This document shows, piece after piece, positions 1-7,220 of a DNA stretch of 24,621 bases. Numbering within the stretch: position 1 is the stretch's first letter; the number at the start of each line of letters is the position of its first letter. The position numbers were made by a program, and so were the translations under genes. Source of the stretch: CAYVFM01 sp964546375 (lineage in GTDB: Bacteria > Gemmatimonadota > Gemmatimonadetes > Palauibacterales > Palauibacteraceae); assembly GCA_964546375.1 (NCBI GenBank), contig CAZJJO010000022.1, positions 1-24,621 on the forward strand. Direction: 5' to 3'. The notes under the pieces were generated by a model. The model was not told the DNA's origin. It searched no databases and saw nothing but the letters and a program-made list of their open reading frames with translations.

Positions 1-524
1 TTCAGGTAGTAGGCGTGCTCCCAGACGTCGAGGCCCAGGATCGGGGTGTGGCCCTGCAGGTACGGGCTGTCCTGGTTCGGCGTGTTGTAGACCTGGAGCT
101 TGCCGGCGTCGTCGACCGCCAGCCAGGCCCAGCCGCTGCCGAAGCGCCCGGTGGCGGCGTCGTTGAACTCCTGCCGGAAGTCCTCGTAGGAGCCGAAGGA
201 GCCCCGCAGCTCGTCCATCAGGGCGCCGCCGGGCTCGCCGCCGCCCTCGGGCGACATGACCTCCCAGAAGAGGGCGTGGTTGACGTAGCCCCCGCCGTTC
301 CGGCGGACCGTCGTCCGGACCTCGCCGGGCACGGCGTCCAGGTCCCGGAGGATCTCCTCGGCCGAGCGGTCCTGCAGCTCGGGATGGCCCTCCAGGGCGG
401 CGTTGAACTTCCGGGTGTAGCCCGCGTGATGGCGGTCGTGGTGGATCTCCATCGTGCGGGCGTCGATGTACGGCTCCAGGGCGTCGTAGGCGTAGGGAAG
501 ATCGGGCAGCTCGAATGCGGCCAT
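1..524 (-). CDS. sodA: Superoxide dismutase, Mn-type, C-terminus cut by window edge
   Basis: Converts superoxide to O2 and H2O2. The 174 visible residues include the four metal ligands of the Fe/Mn SOD family: His28 in EIHHDRHH, His83 in the NHALFW motif, and Asp166 and His170 in DVWEHAYYL. Manganese preference is inferred from the Gly-rich run before NHALFW (where FeSODs have Gln) and from Gln151 in NQDSP, the MnSOD-type second-sphere glutamine. The family is usually about 200 residues, so about 25-30 C-terminal residues lie left of the window. The ATG at 522-524 has AGGAGG about 6 nt upstream. It lies 85 nt downstream of the aminotransferase on the same strand and is probably the last or a late gene of that transcript. 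No signal peptide is seen, so it should be cytoplasmic. The family is certain; the metal type is likely but not proven. Confidence 0.95.
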   Translation of the reverse strand, partial: MAAFELPDLPYAYDALEPYIDARTMEIHHDRHHAGYTRKFNAALEGHPELQDRSAEEILRDLDAVPGEVRTTVRRNGGGYVNHALFWEVMSPEGGGEPGGALMDELRGSFGSYEDFRQEFNDAATGRFGSGWAWLAVDDAGKLQVYNTPNQDSPYLQGHTPILGLDVWEHAYYL

Positions 525-609
525 GTTCGCCTCCTGCTCGGGTCGGGGCGCGTCCACGATCGTCGTCGTCGGGCCCTCCAACCAATGCAGCATCCGGGCC
601 ACTCGCGGG

Positions 610-1728
610 TCAGCCGCCCGCCCCCAGCTCCCCCAGGAGGTCGGCGGTCCGCCGGAGGGCCTCCCGCAGGCGGGACCGCTCGACCCCGAAGCCCAGCCGC
701 AGGTGGCCGTCCATCCCGAAGTGATCGCCCGGCACCACCAGCACGCCCTTCTCCCGCCGCAGCCGCTCGGCCAGCTCGGAGGAGCCGACGTCCAGGCCGT
801 AGCGCACCCAGCAGATGGCGCCGGCGTCGGGCGGCCGGTAGTCGAACAGGCCCGGGCGGGCGTCCAGCCAGGCGGCGAGCAGCTCCAGGTTGTCCCGAAC
901 GATCCGGCGGGTCCGCTCCAGGATGCGCCGGCGGGCGGCGGGCTCGAGGGCCGCGGCCGCCAGCCGGTCCGAGAGGGCCGGCGGCGCGATGGTCGTGTAG
1001 TCCTTCCGGCCCCAGAGCCCCTCGATGGTCCGCTCGGGCCCGACCAGCCAGCCCAGCCGGAGGCCGGGTAGGCCGTAGGCCTTGGACAGCGACCCCGTCA
1101 CCAGCGTGCGCTCCCACCGGCCCCACAGCGTGGGCGTCTCCTCCCCCGCCCGCTCCGCGCCGGCGTAGACCTCGTCGGAGAGGATCCACGCCCCCTCGCG
1201 GCGGGCGGCCGCCACCAGCTCGTCCCGGGCGCGCTCCGACAGGGCCGCGCCCGTGGGGTTGTTGGGGTGGGTGACCACCGCCAGCCGGGCCCCCTCCAGC
1301 GCCTCGTCCAGGGCCCCCGGCGCGGGCTGCCAGCCCCGGTCCGCCTCCAGCCACACCTCCCGGACCTCCGCGCCCAGCCCCCGGGCGAGCCCGTCGGTCT
1401 GGGCGTAGGCGGGCAGGACGGCCGCCACGGCCTCGTCGGGCCCGGCCAGCCGCCAGAGGGCCAGGAAGTTGGCCTCCGCCCCGCCCACCGTGGCCAGGAC
1501 GTTCTCGGGGCCAGCCCCGGGATAGAGGGCGGCGATCCGCTCCCGGAGCCGGCGGGTGCCGTTGGTCTGGGTGTAGCCCAGGCGCGTCGCCCCCAGGTCG
1601 TCGACGTCGGCGATCTCACGGAGCTCGTCCACCGACAGCGGGGCGACGCCGCTCTCCGACAGGTTCAGGTCGACGCGGTGCTCGTGGAGCGACTGCCAGC
1701 GCTCCATCTCGAACGGGGGCAGGGACAC
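610..1728 (-). CDS. Class I/II PLP-dependent aminotransferase
   Basis: A 372-residue fold-type I PLP enzyme of the class I/II aminotransferase superfamily. Visible landmarks are HPNNPTG at 154-160, Asp185 in SDEVY (contacts the pyridine nitrogen), the Schiff-base Lys216 in SLSKAYGLPG, and Arg344 in LRLGFGV, which normally binds the substrate carboxylate. The N-terminal LPPFEMERW followed by LNLSESG resembles the group that includes capreomycidine-synthase-like aminotransferases. Amino-acid substrate specificity cannot be read from the sequence. The start is GTG at 1726-1728 with GGGAG nearby; an ATG at 1705-1707 would remove seven residues that look conserved. The gene begins 12 nt after the tatA stop, consistent with one transcript with tatA and the HNH gene. 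Confidence 0.9.
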   Translation of the reverse strand: MSLPPFEMERWQSLHEHRVDLNLSESGVAPLSVDELREIADVDDLGATRLGYTQTNGTRRLRERIAALYPGAGPENVLATVGGAEANFLALWRLAGPDEAVAAVLPAYAQTDGLARGLGAEVREVWLEADRGWQPAPGALDEALEGARLAVVTHPNNPTGAALSERARDELVAAARREGAWILSDEVYAGAERAGEETPTLWGRWERTLVTGSLSKAYGLPGLRLGWLVGPERTIEGLWGRKDYTTIAPPALSDRLAAAALEPAARRRILERTRRIVRDNLELLAAWLDARPGLFDYRPPDAGAICWVRYGLDVGSSELAERLRREKGVLVVPGDHFGMDGHLRLGFGVERSRLREALRRTADLLGELGAGG

Positions 1729-1739
1729 GGCGCTCCCGG

Positions 1740-2126
1740 TCAGCGGGAGGGGCCCGCGTCCGGGGGAGCGCCCCCCTCGGAGCGGTCCTCGTCCGGCGCC
1801 GGCGCCCCTTCGGCCGCCGGACCGTCGCCGGGCTCGCCATCGCCCCCGTCGTCTTCCCTCGTCCCGTCCTCTCCTCCGGCCGGCCGGCGCGGGCGCACCT
1901 CGCCGCTGGGGGCCCCGCCGCCGTCCTCGCGCTCCGCCCGGTCGGACCGGGCCGGACGGTCCATCTCGTCCAGCTCGCGCCGGACCTCGTTCACCCCCCG
2001 CCGGAGCTGGCGGAGGATCCGGCCCGCCGAGCGGGCCATCTCGGGCAGCCGGCGGGGGCCGAACAGCAGGAGGACCAGCACCGCCACGATCAGCAGCTCG
2101 GAGATGCCCAGGTTGCCGAAGCCCAA
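1740..2126 (-). CDS. tatA: Twin-arginine translocase subunit TatA-like
   Basis: A 128-residue membrane protein of the TatA/B family, which forms the channel that exports folded proteins across the inner membrane. It has the family layout: a short N-terminal transmembrane helix (about residues 8-22), the hinge FGPRRLPEM, and an amphipathic helix (about 29-55). A long acidic, Gly/Pro-rich, probably disordered tail of about 70 residues follows. The predicted start is TTG at 2124-2126, supported by the typical MGFGN opening and a GAGGG just upstream; no better start is in frame. TatA is preferred over TatB because of the short, simple TM/hinge sequence, but the two cannot be fully separated here. 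The gene starts 7 nt after the HNH stop. No tatC is seen in the window. Confidence 0.85.
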   Translation of the reverse strand: MGFGNLGISELLIVAVLVLLLFGPRRLPEMARSAGRILRQLRRGVNEVRRELDEMDRPARSDRAEREDGGGAPSGEVRPRRPAGGEDGTREDDGGDGEPGDGPAAEGAPAPDEDRSEGGAPPDAGPSR

Positions 2127-2133
2127 GGGGCCC

Positions 2134-2682
2134 TCAGCTCCTCAGCGCCTCCAGGACGTCCTCGCCGTAGAACATGGCGATGTACTTCGCCTGGATGGGG
2201 GTCACCTTGCGGACGGCCCAGATCAGCTCCACGTGGTTGGGCTCGCCGGGCTGCTTGCGGAGCGACATCCCGGCCTCCCGCGGCAGCCGGTCGCCCTTCT
2301 CCAGGTTGCAGCGGCTGCAGGCCGCGACGACGTTGCTCCACTCGTTGCCCCCGCCCCGGGACTTGGGGACGACGTGGTCGCGGGTGAGCGACTCGCGGTA
2401 GCCGAGGTTGGAGCGGTGGCGGCCGCAGTACTGGCAGGTGTACTCGTCGCGGGCGAAGAGGAAGGTGTTGGTCACCTGCCGCCGGAAGCGCCGGGGCACC
2501 TCGATGTAGCGGACCAGCCGGATGACCACCGGGGCCGCCATCTCCAGGTGCTGGGACCGGTAGGGGCGGTCGTCGTCCACCTCCAGGGCCTCGGCCTTGC
2601 CGTCGATGACGAGGCGGAGGGCCCGACGGACCGGGACGATGTTGAGCGGCTCGTAGGAGGCGTTGAGTGTCAGACAGCCCAT
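2134..2682 (-). CDS. HNH endonuclease family protein
   Basis: A 182-residue protein with an HNH nuclease domain in its centre. Two CxxC pairs (Cys83/Cys86 in YTCQYC and Cys122/Cys125 in CSRC) should hold a structural zinc. Between them are Asp102-His103 in TRDHVVPKSRGG and Asn117 in WSNVVAAC, the HNH catalytic and metal-binding residues. The N-terminus (LTLNASYEPLNIVPVRRAL) and overall length match a widespread chromosomal HNH family found next to housekeeping genes, not a restriction or homing enzyme. Its cellular role is not established. It starts with ATG at 2680-2682 behind a GGGGA, and is the first gene of the minus-strand run toward sod. Nothing in the neighbourhood suggests a restriction-modification or phage context. 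Confidence 0.9.
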   Translation of the reverse strand: MGCLTLNASYEPLNIVPVRRALRLVIDGKAEALEVDDDRPYRSQHLEMAAPVVIRLVRYIEVPRRFRRQVTNTFLFARDEYTCQYCGRHRSNLGYRESLTRDHVVPKSRGGGNEWSNVVAACSRCNLEKGDRLPREAGMSLRKQPGEPNHVELIWAVRKVTPIQAKYIAMFYGEDVLEALRS

Positions 2683-2841
2683 GGGGATCCCCGGGTTCGT
2701 CGCGTCCCCCGAGTGTAGGACCGGGCGCGGAACCGGTCAAGAATCGGCGCCGGTCGGCGGCGCGGCCCGGGACCCGCCGGCGGCGGAGGCGGCCCGGCGG
2801 CGCGGGCGGCCCCCCGGGCGGCGGTCGGGCGCCGGCGGCTC

Positions 2842-2863
2842 GTAAAGCGATAAAGTAAAGCGA
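2842..2863. repeat. Tandem 9-mer GTAAAGCGA, twice, 13-bp period
   Basis: GTAAAGCGA occurs at 2842-2850 and again at 2855-2863, separated by TAAA. A related copy in inverted orientation (CCTTTACGA) lies about 30 bp further toward priA. The repeat sits in the most AT-rich part of an otherwise extremely GC-rich intergenic region between divergent genes. It may be a pair of regulator half-sites or part of the minus-strand promoter. Assigning it a regulator would be guesswork. Confidence 0.5.
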
Positions 2864-2940
2864 CTCGCGGCGGGAACGTGACCGTGAACCTTTACGACGG
2901 CGCAAAGAACTGCTCCGCCCCGTGTCCCCGGGCCGTTCTC

Positions 2941-2954
2941 CACCTGTACAGGTG
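2941..2954. promoter_or_regulatory. Perfect 14-bp palindrome CACCTGTACAGGTG before priA
   Basis: CACCTGTACAGGTG reads identically on both strands. It sits 36 bp upstream of the chosen priA ATG, between the AT-rich promoter patch and the Shine-Dalgarno, a usual place for a dimeric repressor site. It does not match the GAAC-N4-GTTC or CTGT-N8-ACAG LexA boxes, so an SOS assignment is not supported. An operator role is inference from symmetry and position only. Confidence 0.45.
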
Positions 2955-2990
2955 TACGGTCGGGGGGCGCGGCGGAAAGGAGCGGTGCGG

Positions 2991-5618
2991 ATGACGGCGG
3001 CGTCCTACTGTCACGTGGCCCTGCCGCGCCCCCTGCGGCAGACCTTCGTCTACCGGCTCCCGGAGCCGCTCCGGGAGGAGGCGCGGCCCGGGATGCGGGT
3101 GCTGGTCCCCTTCCGCCGGCGGAAGGTCGTCGGCTGCATCGACCGGCTCGCCGACGAGACCGAGCTGGACCGGGTCCGGGCGGTGGAGGACCTGCTGGAC
3201 GCCCGGCCCGTGCTGGACGGCCCGCTGCTGGAGCTGTGCCGCTGGGTGGCCGGCTACTACGTGGCGCCGCCGGGGACGGTGCTGCGGGCGGCCCTGCCCC
3301 CGGGCCTGTTCGAGGAGTCCTCCTTCCGGGTCGCGCTCACCCCGGAGGGCCGGGAGGCCGCCCGCCTCGCGGCCGGGGGGGACGGGGAAGAGGGCCCGGG
3401 GGAGGACGACGACGGGACGGGCGAGCTCCCCGACGCCGCCCGCGGCGGGGCGGCCCGGGCCGCGCTGGCGCGGCTGGGGCGCGCCTCCGGCCCCCTGCTG
3501 GCCGCCACCCTGCGGAAGGCCGTCGACGGGGGCGCCGTCTGGCCCGCCCTCCGCCGGCTGGCCTCGGCCGGGCTGGTGGAGACCGAGGAGGAGCCCCCCG
3601 ACGCCGGCGACCGGGGCTCCACGCGGCAGGTGATCCGCCTGGTCCGGAAGCTCCCCACCCTCACGGCGCGGGAGGAGGCCTTCGGCCGCGCCGACCGCCA
3701 GCGCGAGGCCTACGGGGCGCTGGAGGCGATGGGCGGCGAGGCCGAGGTGGCCCACGTGGAGAACCAGCTCGGCTTCAGCCGCTCCGTGCTGCGGGGGATG
3801 GCCGAGAAGGGCGTGGCCGAGATCACCGACGAGGAGGTCCGCCGCGACCCCTTCGCCGACGTGGAGGTCCCGGACCCTCCGGACCTGGAGCCCACCGCCC
3901 GGCAGGCCGAGGTGATCGGCGACCTGCGGTCGGCGGCGGCCCGGGACGAGCCGGGGGTCGCGCTGCTGCGGGGCGTGACGGGCTCGGGCAAGACCCTGGT
4001 CTACCTGGAGGTGATGAAGGAGGTCGTCGGCCGGGAGGGGCGCGGGGCCATCGTGCTGGTGCCGGAGATCTCGCTCACCCCCCAGACCGTCCAGCGCTTC
4101 CGGGCCGTCTTCGGCGAGCGGATCGCGGTCCTCCACTCCGGTCTCTCGGCGGGCGAGCGCCACGACGAGTGGCGGGCGCTGCGGGAAGGCGAGAAGCGGG
4201 TGGCCATCGGCGCCCGGTCGGCCGTCTTCGCCCCCGTCCGGGACCTGGGCCTGGTGGTCGTCGACGAGGAGCACGAGGGCAGCTACAAGCAGTCCGACCT
4301 CCCCCGCTACCACGCCCGGGCAGTGGCCGCCATGCGGGGCCGGCTCGAGGGGGCGCTCTGCGTCCTGGGCTCGGCCACCCCGTCGCTGGAGAGCTGGCAC
4401 AACGCGGCCCGGGGACGCTACGAGCTGTGGGAGCTGCCCGAGCGGGTGACCGCCCAGCCGCTGCCGGAGGTGGAGCTGGTGGACCTGCGGGTCGAGCGCG
4501 AGGCCCGCCGGAACCGCTCGGTCGACCGGACCGACGGCGCCGGGCGCGGGCGGGCGGAGGGCGACGGCGGCTCCGGCCGGGGCTCGGCCGACCGGGGGCC
4601 CACCGACCGGGGGCCGCTGGTGCTGGCCGACCCCCTGCGGGACGCGCTGGCCGAGACCCTGGAGCGGGGCGAGCAGGCGATCCTCCTGCTCAACCGGCGC
4701 GGGTACGCCTCCTTCGTCCAGTGCCGCGAGTGCGGGCACGTGTGGCGGTGCCCGGCCTGCAGCGTCACGCTCACCTTCCACCGGAGCCGGAGCCGCATCG
4801 TCTGCCACCACTGCGGCTGGCAGGAGCGGGTGCCGGACGCCTGCGAGGAGTGCGGCGCCGCCGGCCTCCAGTTCTCCGGCCTCGGCACCGAGCAGGTCGA
4901 GCGCCGGGTGGGCGAGCTCTTCCCCGACGCCCGCGTCGCCCGGATGGACCGGGACACCACGGGCACCCGGTGGGCCCACTTCGAGATCCTGGACCGGGTC
5001 CGCCGGGGCGAGGTCGACGTGCTGCTGGGCACCCAGATGATCGCCAAGGGGCACGACTTCCCCGAGGTGACCCTGGTGGGCGTGATCAACGCCGACGTGG
5101 GCCTGAACCTGCCCGACTTCCGGGCCAGCGAGCGGACCTTCCGCCTGCTGACCCAGGTGGCCGGCCGGGCCGGGCGCGGCGACCGGGCCGGGCGGGTGCT
5201 GGTCCAGACCGCGAGGCCGGAGCACTTCGCGCTGGAGCGGGCGGTGGAGCACGACTACGAGGGCTTCGCCGAGCGGGAGCTGGAAGACCGGTCCGGCCCC
5301 GGCTATCCGCCCCACGTCCGCCTGGCCAACCTCACGATCACCGGGCCCGAGGAGACCGAGGTGGCCGACGCGGCCGGCGAGCTGGCCGACTGGACCCGGG
5401 ACGCCGTCGAGCGCGGCGGCGCCGAGGGGGTGGAGGTGGTCGGGCCCGCCCCCTGCGTGCTGGACCGGATCCGTGGCCGGTGGCGGTGGCACTTCCTGCT
5501 CAAGTCCGACCGGGCCGCCCCGCTGGGCGCGGTCCTGCGCCACCTGGACGACGTGAAGGGCCAGCCGTCGGGCGACCTGCGGCTGCAGATCGACCGCGAC
5601 CCGGAGTCGCTGCTGTGA
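2991..5618 (+). CDS. priA: Primosomal replication-restart helicase PriA
   Basis: PriA reloads the replicative helicase at stalled or repaired forks. The 875 residues show the family order: N-terminal 3'-DNA-end-binding region (YCHVALPRPLRQTFVYRL), Walker A GVTGSGKT at about 328-335, the DEEH Walker B box at about 425-428, an eight-cysteine zinc-binding segment between Cys578 and Cys621, and the C-terminal helicase lobe with GTQMIAKGHDFP. The start is ATG 2991 because AAAGGAG ends 8 nt upstream; the in-frame GTG at 2985 is too close to it. It is longer than E. coli PriA (732 residues), partly from two low-complexity insertions at about 128-153 (Gly/Asp/Glu) and 507-542 (Arg/Gly/Asp). Its stop is 10 nt from the stop of the converging propeller-lipoprotein gene. 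Confidence 0.97.
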   Translation: MTAASYCHVALPRPLRQTFVYRLPEPLREEARPGMRVLVPFRRRKVVGCIDRLADETELDRVRAVEDLLDARPVLDGPLLELCRWVAGYYVAPPGTVLRAALPPGLFEESSFRVALTPEGREAARLAAGGDGEEGPGEDDDGTGELPDAARGGAARAALARLGRASGPLLAATLRKAVDGGAVWPALRRLASAGLVETEEEPPDAGDRGSTRQVIRLVRKLPTLTAREEAFGRADRQREAYGALEAMGGEAEVAHVENQLGFSRSVLRGMAEKGVAEITDEEVRRDPFADVEVPDPPDLEPTARQAEVIGDLRSAAARDEPGVALLRGVTGSGKTLVYLEVMKEVVGREGRGAIVLVPEISLTPQTVQRFRAVFGERIAVLHSGLSAGERHDEWRALREGEKRVAIGARSAVFAPVRDLGLVVVDEEHEGSYKQSDLPRYHARAVAAMRGRLEGALCVLGSATPSLESWHNAARGRYELWELPERVTAQPLPEVELVDLRVEREARRNRSVDRTDGAGRGRAEGDGGSGRGSADRGPTDRGPLVLADPLRDALAETLERGEQAILLLNRRGYASFVQCRECGHVWRCPACSVTLTFHRSRSRIVCHHCGWQERVPDACEECGAAGLQFSGLGTEQVERRVGELFPDARVARMDRDTTGTRWAHFEILDRVRRGEVDVLLGTQMIAKGHDFPEVTLVGVINADVGLNLPDFRASERTFRLLTQVAGRAGRGDRAGRVLVQTARPEHFALERAVEHDYEGFAERELEDRSGPGYPPHVRLANLTITGPEETEVADAAGELADWTRDAVERGGAEGVEVVGPAPCVLDRIRGRWRWHFLLKSDRAAPLGAVLRHLDDVKGQPSGDLRLQIDRDPESLL

Positions 5619-5628
5619 CCGGGAGCCG

Positions 5629-6822
5629 CTACGGGTCGCCCCCGGGTCTCGTGTAGCGACGGATCGCGGGCACGGGACGCATGGAGGAGCCGTAGAGGAT
5701 CGAATCCCCCGCCGCCTCGATCGCGATCAGGCCCTCGTCGACGCGGAGGATCCGCCGGAGGCGCCCGTCCCACGAGAAGACGTGGACGTGGTGGGCGAGC
5801 GACGCGTCCTCCGACCCCTGGAGGAGACGCCCCGAGAAGAGCCCGTAGAGCCGACCGTCGGTCGCGGCCAGGTCCACGTAGCCGAGACGGGTGTCCTGCT
5901 CCAGGGACATCCTGTCCCCGTCAGCGACGTGGAACGCCGGTCGGAAATCGAACGGCGTCCGCGCCGTGTCCCGCACCGTGCCGTCGGGACGCACGATCAG
6001 GAGCTGGCTCCCGTAGCGGGTCCCCAGGGCGAGGAGGTCCCTTCGGGGGTGCCGCACCAGCGTGGACTGGTACGCCTGCTGTCGGACGAGCGGGGGTTCG
6101 TCCCGCCCCGGCGCCGGGAGAGGGCCGACCTGGGTCCGGAGGTCTCCGGCGCGGTCCATCACGCCCAGGCGCCCGTCGGCGAACATGCCGGTGGCCACCA
6201 GCGTGCTGTCGTCGACCCACACCGGATAGTGCGAGGAGGCCTCGTAGAGCGAGATCGTCTCGCCCAGGAGGTCGTCGGTGAAATCGAGGTTCTGCTCCGG
6301 CTCGTCGCCGCCCGGGAGTCCGACGAACGTCAGCCGTCCCTGGCTGAGGTCGAACAGCGACACACGGCGGCCGGGACCCGGCCCCTGCGCCATGTACTTC
6401 AGGGAGGAGAACTCTCCCGGCCCGCTTCCCTCCTCTCCGGCCGAGAGCAGCCGCTCCCCGGTGGCCGCCGAGAAGAGATGGAAGTAGGGCGGCCCGAGGG
6501 CGTCGTTCGCCAGCAGGTAGGGGCCGACCGCCAGCAGGTCGGTGGCGAGGCCGAGCGTGTCGGGCGCGGCGAGGAGCTCCCCCGTCACGGAGTCTACCGG
6601 GGTCGCGAGTCCGCTGTGGCTCAGGTCGTCGGGACGTGCCGCGTCGTGGGCGTTCTCGCCGCACGCCCCCGCCGAGAGCGTCAGAGCGACGACCAGCAGC
6701 AGGAACGACACGCACTCTCGACCGGAGCGGACACCGGAGCGCGCTCCGGGATCGACCGTGTTCGGAGCGTGGGAGAAGGAGAGACCTATCCGCGCCGGCC
6801 CCGCGAAGTCCGAGACCCCCAT
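5629..6822 (-). CDS. 6-bladed beta-propeller lipoprotein
   Basis: A predicted exported lipoprotein. A hydrophobic stretch FLLLVVALTLSAGAC ends in a lipobox-like AGAC (Cys54 from the first ATG). The mature part looks like the 6-bladed beta-propeller / BF3164-type lipoprotein families: it has the recurring EGSGPGEF signature after the first blade and regular strand-rich segments such as WVDDSTLVATG and LLALGTRYGSQLLIVRPDG. Such proteins are usually scaffolds or binding proteins with no known reaction. The ATG at 6820-6822 has no clear Shine-Dalgarno and puts about 38 residues before the hydrophobic core. A GTG at 6709-6711 would give a very short signal peptide lacking an N-terminal positive charge, so the start is unsettled. 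It lies downstream of the Cys-rich small protein on the same strand and looks co-transcribed with it. Confidence 0.75.
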   Translation of the reverse strand: MGVSDFAGPARIGLSFSHAPNTVDPGARSGVRSGRECVSFLLLVVALTLSAGACGENAHDAARPDDLSHSGLATPVDSVTGELLAAPDTLGLATDLLAVGPYLLANDALGPPYFHLFSAATGERLLSAGEEGSGPGEFSSLKYMAQGPGPGRRVSLFDLSQGRLTFVGLPGGDEPEQNLDFTDDLLGETISLYEASSHYPVWVDDSTLVATGMFADGRLGVMDRAGDLRTQVGPLPAPGRDEPPLVRQQAYQSTLVRHPRRDLLALGTRYGSQLLIVRPDGTVRDTARTPFDFRPAFHVADGDRMSLEQDTRLGYVDLAATDGRLYGLFSGRLLQGSEDASLAHHVHVFSWDGRLRRILRVDEGLIAIEAAGDSILYGSSMRPVPAIRRYTRPGGDP

Positions 6823-6844
6823 GGCACCGTTCGGCTCTTCTATT

Positions 6845-6857
6845 CTTCGATTCGAAG
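6845..6857. repeat. 13-bp inverted repeat between small protein and lipoprotein genes
   Basis: CTTCGA and TCGAAG flank a single base. In RNA from the minus strand this could fold as a 5-bp stem with a 3-nt loop, located between the Cys-rich small-protein stop (6874) and the lipoprotein ATG (6822). It has no U-tract, so it is not a classic terminator. It might be a weak processing or attenuation element, or chance. Confidence 0.3.
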
Positions 6858-6873
6858 CGCCCCTAACAACTGG

Positions 6874-7113
6874 CTACTGGAGCCGGGGCTTGTCGTCCTC
6901 ACATGGACCCTCTTCCAGATAATACGCATTGTCCTGCGGCGGGTAGTCATCGCCGGGATAACAGGTGGCATCCGGGTCCCAGCAACACGTTCCCGCCGCA
7001 CACGCCTCGGCCGCCGCGACGCCATTCGTCGCATCCACGGTGAGCGGCGCACCGACCGCGAGAAGACAGACCGTGACCATGGCCAGGAAAGTACCTCGCC
7101 GAAGGTTCAGCAT
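6874..7113 (-). CDS. Small secreted Cys-rich protein (79 aa), unknown function
   Basis: A 79-residue product with an N-terminal signal-peptide-like segment (MLNLRRGTFLAMVTVCLLAV, with two Arg before the hydrophobic core) and a probable cleavage near NGVAAAEA. The short mature part has five cysteines in the pattern C-x4-CC-x6-C-x15-C, plus Tyr/Asp/Pro-rich segments such as DNAYY. The start at 7111-7113 is supported by an extended Shine-Dalgarno (GAGGAGGTGA) about 10 nt upstream; the frame stays open upstream without a better site. The architecture recalls short Bacteroidota NVEALA-type secreted proteins, which from memory also sit near propeller lipoproteins, but I cannot confirm homology. Local GC is about 60% by hand count (6841-7200), well below the neighbours. 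A ribosomal peptide precursor is an alternative, but no maturase is adjacent. Confidence 0.65.
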   Translation of the reverse strand: MLNLRRGTFLAMVTVCLLAVGAPLTVDATNGVAAAEACAAGTCCWDPDATCYPGDDYPPQDNAYYLEEGPCEDDKPRLQ

Positions 7114-7183
7114 AGCCGTGTCGTCACCTCCTCGATCGTGACGGTGCCATGGGAGCCCGACTTCGCCGCCCTTGCTTAATTGC

Positions 7184-7206
7184 AATACGTATTCCAAAAG
7201 GAATAC
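7184..7206. promoter_or_regulatory. Nested inverted repeats upstream of the small-protein gene
   Basis: GTATTCC (7189-7195) and GGAATAC (7200-7206) are perfect inverted copies around AAAA, and the overlapping AATACGTATT (7184-7193) is itself a perfect 10-bp palindrome. The block is the most AT-rich spot in the window. It lies 71 bp upstream of the small-protein start and 14 bp beyond the dipeptide-epimerase stop. It may be an operator/promoter for the small-protein/propeller pair. A terminator for the upstream operon is less likely, because no U-tract follows the stem. Confidence 0.45.
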
Positions 7207-7220
7207 CTAGATAGTCCCCC

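Larger units (their letters stand above)
2683..2990. other. 308-bp divergent intergenic region, HNH gene / priA
   Basis: This gap separates the minus-strand HNH gene from plus-strand priA and must hold promoters for both. The HNH-proximal half (about 2700-2840) is almost pure GC and holds nothing I can recognise. From 2841 to about 2900 the sequence becomes clearly richer in A and T, with a tandem 9-mer, as expected of a promoter region. A 14-bp palindrome lies at 2941-2954. No convincing small ORF was found: reading frames in this gap are GC-driven and lack ribosome binding sites. Confidence 0.6.

Noticed and set aside
2941..2954. LexA/SOS box upstream of priA
   Set aside because: The palindrome lacks the spacing of the GAAC-N4-GTTC and CTGT-N8-ACAG consensus boxes; only its symmetry is reported.
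2892..5543. 883-codon minus-strand open frame opposite priA
   Set aside because: It mirrors a confidently identified priA gene, its product is Gly/Pro/Ala/Arg/His-rich without domains, and it has no ribosome binding site.
7189..7206. Intrinsic terminator after the dipeptide epimerase
   Set aside because: The stem is AT-rich and lacks a following U-tract on the minus strand, so a regulatory site is at least as likely.
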